This document shows, piece after piece, positions 1 through 6,818 of a stretch of DNA of 6,929 nt. A program made the position numbers and the translations under genes. The DNA lies in assembly GCA_016928975.1 (NCBI GenBank), contig JAFGJR010000043.1, positions 1 through 6,929 of the forward strand. The letters run 5' to 3'. The notes beneath the pieces are model-generated. The model was not told where the DNA came from and made no database searches. It saw nothing but the letters and a program-made list of their open reading frames with translations. Source of the stretch: Sedimentisphaerales bacterium. Lineage in GTDB: Bacteria; Planctomycetota; Phycisphaerae; Sedimentisphaerales; SG8-4. Position 1 is the stretch's first letter, and every line of letters starts with the position of its first letter.

Positions 1-87
1 CAGCACGATCTCACCGCAGCGATTGAGGCGTTGCCGGGACCGCCGGCAAAGAAGACAGACGCCGGCGGGCAGACGGAGGCGGCGTGA
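1..87 (+). CDS. 3' end of an unidentified upstream gene (partial)
   Basis: Frame 1 is open from the window edge to a TGA at 85-87, giving 28 codons of a C-terminal tail. It begins Q-H-D-L-T-A-A-I-E-A-L-P-G-P-P-A and ends in a polar, Ala/Gly-rich tail. Most codons end in G or C, as in the clear genes downstream. The first half looks like a short amphipathic helix, and the last dozen residues look disordered, as many protein C-termini do. The start lies outside the window and I do not recognise the family. It runs in the same direction as the kinase genes, but 177 bases and a candidate promoter separate it from gene 1, so it is probably a separate transcription unit. With so few codons, a chance open frame cannot be excluded. 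Confidence 0.42.
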   Translation, partial: QHDLTAAIEALPGPPAKKTDAGGQTEAA

Positions 88-104
88 AAGCAGATGGCGG
101 AACG

Positions 105-134
105 CGTTCGAGTGAACGGACTGCGGCAACCGCA
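105..134. other. Two adjacent small hairpins downstream of the upstream gene
   Basis: CGTTC-GAGT-GAACG (105-118) and TGCGG-CAA-CCGCA (122-134) each form a perfect 5-bp stem. The first overlaps a perfect 10-bp palindrome, GAACGCGTTC (100-109). They begin 17 bases after the stop codon at 87 and end before the candidate promoter, which is where a transcription end would be expected. No T-tract follows, so a classical intrinsic terminator is not supported. They could also be a protein-binding site or chance structure in GC-rich DNA. Confidence 0.2.
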
Positions 135-158
135 CGCTAACCCGACTACCAGTCCTCA

Positions 159-188
159 TTGACGCTCAGGCCCCCTCCCAGCTAGGAT
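159..188 (+). promoter_or_regulatory. Candidate sigma70-type promoter for the kinase pair
   Basis: TTGACG at 159-164 matches the -35 consensus at 5 of 6 bases, and TAGGAT at 183-188 matches the -10 consensus at 4 of 6. The spacer is 18 bases. Transcription would start near 195, leaving a leader of about 70 bases before the ATG at 265. It is the best promoter-like pair I found in the only sizeable intergenic stretch ahead of the two genes. The promoter consensus of this lineage is not well known to me and the -10 match is moderate. Confidence 0.33.
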
Positions 189-253
189 GGTCGTATTCTG
201 CTTAGCCCATCATGGCGGCGTTGTCAGCCCGAGCAACTAGGTGAGGGTTGGGT

Positions 254-267
254 GGGAGCCAGTGATG
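254..267 (+). promoter_or_regulatory. Shine-Dalgarno site that sets the start of kinase gene 1
   Basis: GGGAG at 254-258 lies 6 bases before the ATG at 265, a good spacing. The reading frame is open upstream only to a TAG at 238-240, so GTG 241 and GTG 262 are the alternative starts. GTG 241 has no purine-rich site in front of it, and GTG 262 is only 3 bases from the GGGAG. The same GGGAGCC-(A/G)-GTGATG string precedes kinase gene 2, which supports ATG 265. Confidence 0.6.
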
Positions 268-3200
268 AACGACGATCCTGGGAGTCGGGAACCACGTCCG
301 CAGCGGTCTGAGCAGGAGAACGCCCAATCTCCGGCGGTAGAGCCCAAGAGTCTGCGGATCCGCTGCCCGCATTGTCACAATCCGGTTGAAATCCGTAGCG
401 ATGCCTCATTAGCCGACATCGTGTGCCCCTCGTGCGGCAGCCAGTTCAATCTGGTCGGAACACAGGATACGGCATCGTACCATCGCCAGACCGAGCAGAC
501 GATAGGTCATTTCCGGCTGGTCGAGCAGGTAGGCGTGGGACACTTCGGCAGCGTTTGGAAGGCGCACGACAGCGAGTTGCATCGGACAGTCGCAGTAAAG
601 ATCCCCCACCGTGAACAACTCGACGCAGTGGGTGCCGAGCGGTTTATTCGTGAGGCACGAGCCGCGGCCCAAGTGAGGCATCCGAACATCGTCGGCGTCC
701 ACGAGGTGGGCCGCCATGGGGGTTCGGTCTACATTGTCAGCGACTTCGTCGAGGGAGCCAACCTTACCGAGTGGCTCAGCGGCTACCGGTTCACGCCGGG
801 CGAAGCGGCCGAGCTTTGCGCCAAGATTGCCGGCGCGGTGCATACGGCTCACGAGTCGGGTGTCGTCCATCGTGACGTGAAGTCCGGCAACATCATGATC
901 GACCTGGAAGGCCAGCCTCACATCACGGATTTCGGCCTGGCAAAACAGGACGTGGACGAAGTCACGATGACGCTCGAAGGCCGCATCCTGGGCACGCCGG
1001 CCTACATGCCACCTGAACAGGCCGGCGGCAAAGGCCATCATGCCGACCGTCGTAGTGATGTGTACTCTTTGGGTGTCGTCCTCTACGAGCTGCTCACCGG
1101 CGAGTTACCCTTTCGTGGCGAGACCAGGATGCTGATCGTCCAGATTCTCCGCGACGAGCCGGCCCGCCCGCGAAAGCTCAACAGCCGCGTCCCGCGCGAT
1201 CTGGAGACAATCTGTCTGAAGTGTTTGGAGAAGGAACCGGCGAAGCGATATCCGTCGGCAGCGGAATTGGAACTGGACCTGCGGCGGTTCTTAGCGGGGG
1301 AACCGATCCAGGCCCGCCCAATCGGAGCGCTCTCGCGAGCCTGCCGTTGGTGCAAGCGGAAGCCTGTCGTGGCAGGCCTCGGCACGGCCGCGACGGGGTT
1401 GCTGCTGACCATCGCAGTCGGGGCACCCTTTGCAGCTTGGAGACAAGGAGTCCTTCGCCGAGAGGCCGAGCAGCAGGCTGAGGCGGCTCGGTGTCAGGCC
1501 CTAATCTCTGATATGAACTTTGCTTGCCAGGCACTGGAAAACAACAACTTCGCCTGCGTGGAAGAGATTCTGGACCGGAACAAGCCCGAACTTGGAGGAG
1601 ATGATTACCGAGGGGTTGAATACCACTTTCTGCGGCAAATGTGCGATGATGCAAGAGACAATCGTCCCATTGGCCTTCCCTACCTCAGTGGTGCCGTTGC
1701 CTTCTCGCCTGGGGATGATTTGCTGGCGGTTCAGCTCGTCAACCGCAGGGTGCTGGTGGTGCGGACCAGCGACTTGAGTCAACAGGATTCCTTCGGCCCC
1801 GGGGATCGCATGTGGTCTCCGGGATCTGTTGCCTTCATGATGTCTGGAGACAAGCTCGTCTACACGTTTGGCGACGGGCTCCGGCTTCGCGAGGTCGGCT
1901 CTGGGATCCCGCGGGACGAACTGGTTTACAGGGGTGATGTGACACTGTTCGCCCTCTCCCCCAATGGAAAACACCTGGCAACCGTTGACCGTGGCGGTAC
2001 TGTCCAGATCCTGGGCGGTGAGGACTTCAAGCCTGTCAACACATTTCCCGCCACTGAGCAGGGCCGGACCCATATCACGAGCATCGGATGGTCGTCCGAC
2101 GAGAGTGTTCTTGCCTGCGGCTATAGCGACGCCGCAATCCGTCTTTGGAACGCGGACAATGGATCCGCGCTGTTTGAGCTGCCCGGCCACACCGACCCTA
2201 TCGAACAGTTGGCGTTCTCTCCAGACGGTCGTTTTCTGGCGTCGGGAGGCAACGATAGCTTGGTCAAAGTCTGGAACTGGAGCGAAAAGGAGTGCCTTCA
2301 TACGATTTCCGTTCATAAAGACCGTATCTATGGTCTGCAATTCTCCACTAACGGGCGCTTCCTGGCGGCCGGAAGTCGCGACAACACGATCAGTGTGTGG
2401 GATGTGCCGTCATTTCGGCACAATCGTACGCTCCGAGGCCATTCAGCCGCTATCACGGGGCTGGACTTCTCACATCGAGGCAATCTGCTTGCCACGTCCA
2501 GTTCTGATTGCACCGTCCGACTCTGGGACCTCTCCCGGGTACAGGCGCCAGAAGTGATTCGGGTCGGACTGAGCCGCGAGGTGACGGACGTTGAAATCTC
2601 CAGCGATGGTCAGATCCTGGCTGCTATATGCGGGCGTGAGAGGTTCCTCTTCCCAGAGAATCCGGTGGCAGGCACTCAACAGGTGACGTTTTGGGATGTG
2701 ATGTCCGGGAAGGCGCTCACACCGTTGAACGTCAAACGGGACGTGTTTTCGATGGCGTTCAGTACGGAAGGGCTTTTTGCTACCGGTGCGGAAGATGGTC
2801 ATATCGATTTGTGGGAACAGCGTACCTGCAAACACGTTCGGTCCCTAACGGGGGGCAGCGCCAATATCCGTGATCTGGCGTTTTCGCCCGATGGGCAGAT
2901 GCTTGCAAGCGGGAGTGACGACGGGGCGGTGAGGCTTTGGGACGTTGCTCGTGGAGTTGAGTTGTTGCCACCATTGGTGCACGGTGCTCGCGTCCAGGGT
3001 GTCGCGTTCTCTGGCGACGGGCTGACCTTGGCCACAGGAGGTCATGATCACAGAGTCAGATTGTGGGATGTAAGGTCACGAGCGCTCCAATGCACGCTGC
3101 CCGGACACTCGTCGGCTGTGCTGTCCGTTGCCTTCTCGCCAGACGGCCGGTGGTTGGCGTCATCATCTTGGGATAAGACCATCATGGTTTGGAACCTGAG

Positions 3201-3483
3201 CGACCCGACAACGGCTCCGAAGACTCTCAGTGGCCACTCGATGTGGGTGTCGTCAGTCGTGTTTCACGATGACCGAACACTGCTTTCTGCGAGCGGGGAC
3301 CACACGGTGAAGGTTTGGGATGTGGAGGCATGCCAGCAGAGGTTTACGTTCAGCGGTCATTCCGAAGGCGTAATGTGCATGGCAGTTTCACCCGACCGCA
3401 ATCTGGTGGTCTCCGCCAGCCGCGATGGCGTCATTCGTCTCTGGCGCGCGGCGGCGAACCCCGAGGCACAAGGGAGCCGGTGA
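265..3483 (+). CDS. Membrane-anchored Ser/Thr protein kinase with C-terminal WD40 propellers (kinase 1)
   Basis: A 1072-residue receptor-like kinase expected to phosphorylate proteins on Ser/Thr in the cytoplasm. A zinc ribbon lies at 34-57 (C34, C37, C54, C57). The PknB-like kinase domain spans about 80-343: glycine loop G90-V97, ATP lysine K112, helix-C Glu E130, catalytic loop H202-N209 with D204, metal-binding D222 of DFG, and P-P-E at 249-251. All catalytic residues are present, so it should be active. T234 and T236 are the likely activation-loop phosphosites. The planctomycete post-kinase motif (339-365) leads into one membrane helix at about 368-390. A spacer (about 411-460) precedes 14 WD-like repeats at 475-1061, the first three degenerate. 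Unusually, the catalytic loop reads H-R-D-V-K-S-G-N instead of the common H-R-D-L-K-P-x-N. It overlaps kinase gene 2 by one base. The kinase-WD40 class is certain; ligand and substrates are unknown. Confidence 0.95.
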   Translation: MNDDPGSREPRPQRSEQENAQSPAVEPKSLRIRCPHCHNPVEIRSDASLADIVCPSCGSQFNLVGTQDTASYHRQTEQTIGHFRLVEQVGVGHFGSVWKAHDSELHRTVAVKIPHREQLDAVGAERFIREARAAAQVRHPNIVGVHEVGRHGGSVYIVSDFVEGANLTEWLSGYRFTPGEAAELCAKIAGAVHTAHESGVVHRDVKSGNIMIDLEGQPHITDFGLAKQDVDEVTMTLEGRILGTPAYMPPEQAGGKGHHADRRSDVYSLGVVLYELLTGELPFRGETRMLIVQILRDEPARPRKLNSRVPRDLETICLKCLEKEPAKRYPSAAELELDLRRFLAGEPIQARPIGALSRACRWCKRKPVVAGLGTAATGLLLTIAVGAPFAAWRQGVLRREAEQQAEAARCQALISDMNFACQALENNNFACVEEILDRNKPELGGDDYRGVEYHFLRQMCDDARDNRPIGLPYLSGAVAFSPGDDLLAVQLVNRRVLVVRTSDLSQQDSFGPGDRMWSPGSVAFMMSGDKLVYTFGDGLRLREVGSGIPRDELVYRGDVTLFALSPNGKHLATVDRGGTVQILGGEDFKPVNTFPATEQGRTHITSIGWSSDESVLACGYSDAAIRLWNADNGSALFELPGHTDPIEQLAFSPDGRFLASGGNDSLVKVWNWSEKECLHTISVHKDRIYGLQFSTNGRFLAAGSRDNTISVWDVPSFRHNRTLRGHSAAITGLDFSHRGNLLATSSSDCTVRLWDLSRVQAPEVIRVGLSREVTDVEISSDGQILAAICGRERFLFPENPVAGTQQVTFWDVMSGKALTPLNVKRDVFSMAFSTEGLFATGAEDGHIDLWEQRTCKHVRSLTGGSANIRDLAFSPDGQMLASGSDDGAVRLWDVARGVELLPPLVHGARVQGVAFSGDGLTLATGGHDHRVRLWDVRSRALQCTLPGHSSAVLSVAFSPDGRWLASSSWDKTIMVWNLSDPTTAPKTLSGHSMWVSSVVFHDDRTLLSASGDHTVKVWDVEACQQRFTFSGHSEGVMCMAVSPDRNLVVSASRDGVIRLWRAAANPEAQGSR
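1687..3447 (+). repeat. 14 WD40 repeats in kinase 1, probably two seven-bladed propellers
   Basis: I count repeats beginning near residues 475, 518, 557, 603, 645, 687, 729, 772, 826, 867, 909, 951, 994 and 1035. Typical units read V-x-x-V-A-F-S-P-D-G-R-x-L-A-S-G-S-x-D and then, after a short turn, V-R-L-W-D-V. Most units are about 42 residues apart, the normal blade size. Repeats 4-7 and 9-14 are clear, while 1-3 lack the terminal W-D. Repeat 8 has a longer loop (about 789-805) before its T-F-W-D strand. Fourteen units split naturally as 475-755 and 772-1061. WD40 propellers usually bind proteins or peptides. Confidence 0.85.
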
Positions 3484-3485
3484 TG
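3472..3485 (+). promoter_or_regulatory. Shine-Dalgarno site and TGATG coupling junction of the two kinase genes
   Basis: GGGAG at 3472-3476 lies inside the last codons of kinase 1, 6 bases before the ATG at 3483. The TGA stop of gene 1 (3481-3483) shares its A with this ATG, forming TGATG. A ribosome ending gene 1 is thus placed at the start of gene 2, the usual layout for translational coupling. The string differs from the one before gene 1 at a single base over 14. Confidence 0.7.
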
Positions 3486-6400
3486 GAAGTCCGCTGCCCG
3501 CATTGCCACACGCGGATTGACCTGGCCGGCGACAGCCCGCTGTCAGCCATTACCTGCCCGTCTTGCGGCAGCCGCTTCAGCCTGCTCGGTGAAGCGGAGA
3601 CGGCCAGCTACGGACCCTCGCAAACCAAGACGCTGGGGCACTTCACGCTTGTCGACCAGATCGGCATGGGGAGCTTCGGTTCCGTATGGCGGGCCCGCGA
3701 CAGCGAATTGGACCGCACGGTGGCCGTCAAGATCCCTCGCAAAGGGCAACTTGGACCCGAGGAGGCCGAGCAGTTTTTGCGGGAGGCCCGGGCCGCCGCG
3801 CAGTTGCGCCACCCGAACATCGTCAGCGTTTACGAAGTCGGCCGCGAAGATGATACGGTTTTCCTCGTGAGCGAGTACGTGAAGGGCGTCACCCTGGCCG
3901 ACTGGCTTTCGGCCAAACGGCCCAGTGCGCGGGAGTCGGCCGAACTGTGCGTCAAGGTGGCCGAAGCCCTGCACCATGCGCATCAGGCAGGCGTCATCCA
4001 CCGGGACTTGAAGCCGGGCAACATCATGCTCGACGAGTCCGGCGAGCCGCACCTGATGGATTTCGGGCTGGCACGGCGCGAGGCAGGCGAAGTGACGATG
4101 ACGGTCGAAGGGCGGGTTTTGGGAACCCCCGCCTACATGTCGCCGGAGCAGGCCGAGGGCGAAGCCCATCGCGCAGATCGCCGCTCGGACGTGTACTCGC
4201 TGGGCGTGATCCTCTTCGAGTTGCTCACCGGGGAACGGCCATTCCGCGGCAGTGCGCGGATGCTGCTGCACCAGATCATCCACGACGACGCTCCCAGCCC
4301 CCGCAAATTGGCCGGTACGACGCCGCGCGACCTGGAGACGATCTGCCTGAAGTGCCTGCAAAAGGAACCGGCGAAACGATATCCATCGGCAGAGGACGTC
4401 TCCGACGACCTGCGGCGGTTTCTGGACGGAGAGCCGATCGAGGCACGGCCGGTCGGCAGGCTGGAACGAGCCTGGCGTTGGTGCACAAGGAATCCGATGG
4501 TCGCAGGTCTGGCCGCCGCGTTTGTTGTCGCGGTGATGGCCGGTCTGGGCGCTGTATCCTGGCAGTGGATGCGCGCCGAAGGCGAAGTGAAAAGGAACCG
4601 TCACCTGTTCACCGTCGCCAATGATGCCCTCAAACGCGAGCAGGAAGGGCTTGCCCGACTGCGACGCGAGTCGTACCGCGATCGGATGAAGCTGGCTTAT
4701 CAGGCATGGAACGAGCGGAACCGCGTTCAACTCGAGCGACTCCTGATGGGACTGCTGCCGGCCCCAAACGAGTCACGACCTTCCGGCTTCGAGCTTCGCT
4801 ATCTCTGGGCTCGCTATCAGGAGATGTGCAATCAGGCCACGGTCCTCAAGCTCCCGGGGACCATGCCGACGACCGTCACTAGCATCGCCTATTCGGGCAG
4901 TGGGCAATACCTGGCCGTCGGCTGCGTGGACGGAACGGTGCTTCTCTATGACGTGGCCGATGTGACTGCCGTCAGGCGCGTGCGCCTGCCCGAATCGATC
5001 CGGGGGGCTGACGTCTGTGTTTCGAAGCGAGGAACCTACCTCGCCGCGTGCTCGACGCCGGGACACGCCTCTGCGATTACGGACCAGGATATCCACGCGG
5101 TCAGGGTCTACGAGATCGCGTCAGCACGGGAATTGGCTGGTCCCCATTGGGGGACGGCCGGCGCTTCCTGCGCGGTCTTCTCGCCGGACGAGACGGAGCT
5201 CATCTGCACCTGCCCCGACGGCTCCATCGAGATTCGAAGGCTACCCGATGGAGAGTTGGCGTGGAAGAAGGACGGTTCTGCTGCAAACAACGGGCAGACG
5301 AGGATTGCCGTGTCGCCGGACGGCCGTTTCCTTGCAGAAGCCATACACGACGAGCGCATCGTCCTCTGGGATCTCGGCCGTCGCGAAGCATTGGCCCGCA
5401 GCGCAGGCGCTCGACAGTATGTGAACGCGCTGACTTTCTCTCCTGACGGCATGTCACTCTGGAAAAGCGGTGGCTTCGGAGTGACGCGATGGCGCGTCAC
5501 CGAAGACGGATTGGACGAACCGTTCGTTCTGGGCAAGGAGGAAATCACCTCCCTGTCGTTTTCTCCCGACGGGAAAGTGCTGGCCATGGGCTGCGCGGAC
5601 TACCGAATCCGCCTCTGGGATGTGGAGAACTCCGAGTGGCTTGCCCCTTTGCTTCAGGCGGACTACGTGGCATGCGTTGCCTTCTCTCCGGACGGCAAGC
5701 GTCTTGCCGCGGGCGGCCGAGACAAGGTCGTGTGGCTCTGGGACACCCGCTTCTCGGAGACGGCATCGAGGCATCGCAGTGTCGTCCATTTCCATCCGCC
5801 TCTGGCGGTCTCTGGCGACGGGGCCGTGGCGACTTGCCATTTGGAAGGGAACAGTAAGTACGTTCTCAGCCTCTGGAATCCGGGGGCACCCGGCGAGGAA
5901 ACCACCACGCAACTCGACTCACTGCCCGAGGCGGCGGCGTTTTCACCGGATGGGACGCTTGTTGCGGTCGGCACCCCGGATGGCGTCGTGAGGTTATGGA
6001 ACGTCCAAACGGGGGACGTACGCGTGTTACCGAAGCGTCATCGCGGCAGGGTGTACGGCGTGGCGTTTTCGCCCTGCGAGAATTGCCTGGTCTCCGGTGG
6101 CGAGTTCACCGATTTGTTCGTGTGGGACCTGGCGACCTGCCAGCCTCGTCGCCTGCAGGGCCCGGTCGGACACGTGCTCTGCGTGACGTTTTCCCCGGCG
6201 GGTCTACTCGCTTCCACTGGAGGCCTCTGGCACGACTACGGCGAGACGTTCATCTGGGACCTGCGCAACGACGAGCCGCAACGGATGATTCCCCATCCCA
6301 GGATCGGCCGATGTGTGGCGTTTTCGCCGGATGGCCGAATGCTCGCAGCCACCGATGACTTCAGCAAGGGCAAGATCAGCGTGTACGCGGTGGATGATGG

Positions 6401-6695
6401 GCGAGCGTTGTCGTCGCTTGTCGGACACTCGTCCAAGACCATGTCTTTGCTCTTCAGCGACGACGGTGACCGATTGATCACCGGCAGCGATGACGGCACG
6501 ATTCGCTTCTGGGAACGAGAGTCCGGCGAACCGCTGGGCACGCTGCGGGTGGATGAACGCGTGCGGAAGATGGTGTTGCTCCCGGACGGCTGTACGCTGG
6601 TCACGGCGAGCTGGGATGGCTGGGTGCGCGTGCGGAAGGCATCGCCCGCGTCGGACATCCCACGTCGCGCCGACCGCGAGCCGGCTCTCCCATGA
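3483..6695 (+). CDS. Membrane-anchored Ser/Thr protein kinase with C-terminal WD40 propellers (kinase 2)
   Basis: A 1070-residue paralogue of kinase 1 with the same layout. The zinc ribbon starts almost at the N-terminus (C5, C8, C25, C28), without the roughly 30-residue polar leader of kinase 1. The kinase domain spans about 51-314: glycine loop G61-V68, ATP lysine K83, helix-C Glu E101, canonical catalytic loop H173-N180 with D175, DFG D193, activation-loop T205 and T207, and S-P-E at 220-222. It should be catalytically active. The planctomycete post-kinase motif (310-336) leads into a membrane helix at about 338-359. A charged, probably helical linker (about 363-425) follows, then 14 WD-like repeats at 464-1050. 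From zinc ribbon to membrane helix it aligns to kinase 1 without gaps. ATG 3483 is chosen because of its Shine-Dalgarno site and because the zinc ribbon begins at residue 5. Catalytic domains probably face the cytoplasm and propellers the other side. Substrates are unknown. Confidence 0.95.
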   Translation: MEVRCPHCHTRIDLAGDSPLSAITCPSCGSRFSLLGEAETASYGPSQTKTLGHFTLVDQIGMGSFGSVWRARDSELDRTVAVKIPRKGQLGPEEAEQFLREARAAAQLRHPNIVSVYEVGREDDTVFLVSEYVKGVTLADWLSAKRPSARESAELCVKVAEALHHAHQAGVIHRDLKPGNIMLDESGEPHLMDFGLARREAGEVTMTVEGRVLGTPAYMSPEQAEGEAHRADRRSDVYSLGVILFELLTGERPFRGSARMLLHQIIHDDAPSPRKLAGTTPRDLETICLKCLQKEPAKRYPSAEDVSDDLRRFLDGEPIEARPVGRLERAWRWCTRNPMVAGLAAAFVVAVMAGLGAVSWQWMRAEGEVKRNRHLFTVANDALKREQEGLARLRRESYRDRMKLAYQAWNERNRVQLERLLMGLLPAPNESRPSGFELRYLWARYQEMCNQATVLKLPGTMPTTVTSIAYSGSGQYLAVGCVDGTVLLYDVADVTAVRRVRLPESIRGADVCVSKRGTYLAACSTPGHASAITDQDIHAVRVYEIASARELAGPHWGTAGASCAVFSPDETELICTCPDGSIEIRRLPDGELAWKKDGSAANNGQTRIAVSPDGRFLAEAIHDERIVLWDLGRREALARSAGARQYVNALTFSPDGMSLWKSGGFGVTRWRVTEDGLDEPFVLGKEEITSLSFSPDGKVLAMGCADYRIRLWDVENSEWLAPLLQADYVACVAFSPDGKRLAAGGRDKVVWLWDTRFSETASRHRSVVHFHPPLAVSGDGAVATCHLEGNSKYVLSLWNPGAPGEETTTQLDSLPEAAAFSPDGTLVAVGTPDGVVRLWNVQTGDVRVLPKRHRGRVYGVAFSPCENCLVSGGEFTDLFVWDLATCQPRRLQGPVGHVLCVTFSPAGLLASTGGLWHDYGETFIWDLRNDEPQRMIPHPRIGRCVAFSPDGRMLAATDDFSKGKISVYAVDDGRALSSLVGHSSKTMSLLFSDDGDRLITGSDDGTIRFWERESGEPLGTLRVDERVRKMVLLPDGCTLVTASWDGWVRVRKASPASDIPRRADREPALP
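4872..6632 (+). repeat. 14 WD40 repeats in kinase 2, probably two seven-bladed propellers
   Basis: Repeats begin near residues 464, 506, 559, 604, 646, 687, 728, 766, 815, 856, 896, 941, 984 and 1025. The A-F-S-P-D-G turn is well kept in units 4-7, 9 and 12. Many units end in L-W-D or a close variant, but units 3, 5 and 14 have lost the W-D pair. Unit 2 carries an extra loop (about 525-538), and units 8, 11 and 12 have longer final hairpins. The array divides into 464-754 and 766-1050. Similarity to the propellers of kinase 1 is limited to the general WD40 pattern. Confidence 0.8.
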
Positions 6696-6727
6696 GCGAG
6701 TAGCGGGTAGCAGGTTCTTGAACCGGT

Positions 6728-6740
6728 GTGGCTTTGCCAC
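6728..6740. other. Small hairpin downstream of kinase gene 2
   Basis: GTGGC-TTT-GCCAC is a perfect 5-bp stem with a 3-base loop, 33 bases after the stop codon of kinase 2. Flanking AACC (6721-6724) and GGTT (6745-6748) could add an outer 4-bp helix across an internal loop. It sits between the kinase operon and a possible convergent gene, where a terminator would be expected, but no T-tract follows on either strand. Just upstream, 6713-6724 is an inverted repeat (GGTTC-TT-GAACC). The remainder of 6696-6818 shows no recognisable gene. Confidence 0.25.
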
Positions 6741-6818
6741 GAGAGGTTGGGGCGTCAGTACTTCCGGCGGGTTTTGGCGCGGCGCTTGCTCGGCCGTTCA
6801 TGGCTGCCGACGGTCCTT

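Noticed and set aside
241..264. GTG at 241 as the start of kinase gene 1
   Set aside because: No Shine-Dalgarno site precedes it, and its extra eight codons include the GGGAG that serves ATG 265. The matching string before gene 2 supports ATG 265.
1501..2340. 279-codon open frame on the minus strand
   Set aside because: It is antisense to the linker and first WD repeats of kinase 1, with no recognisable domain and no plausible independent start context.
3315..3482. ATG at 3315 as an earlier start of kinase gene 2
   Set aside because: It would overlap gene 1 by 169 bases and add 56 residues that are an out-of-frame reading of WD repeats 13-14. The zinc ribbon and the Shine-Dalgarno site fit ATG 3483.
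3543..4730. 395-codon open frame on the minus strand
   Set aside because: It lies wholly inside the kinase 2 domain, is antisense to clear catalytic motifs, and results from the codon bias of GC-rich genes. A similar antisense frame occurs opposite the same domain of gene 1 (409-1041).
1687..6632. Short direct DNA repeats such as TTCTC(G/T)CC followed by GACGG
   Set aside because: They recur because they encode the F-S-P-D-G turn of WD repeats. They are not regularly spaced identical units, CRISPR repeats or mobile elements.
6692..6703. ATGA overlap at the end of kinase gene 2 as the start of a third coupled gene
   Set aside because: The frame from ATG 6692 hits a TAG after only three codons.
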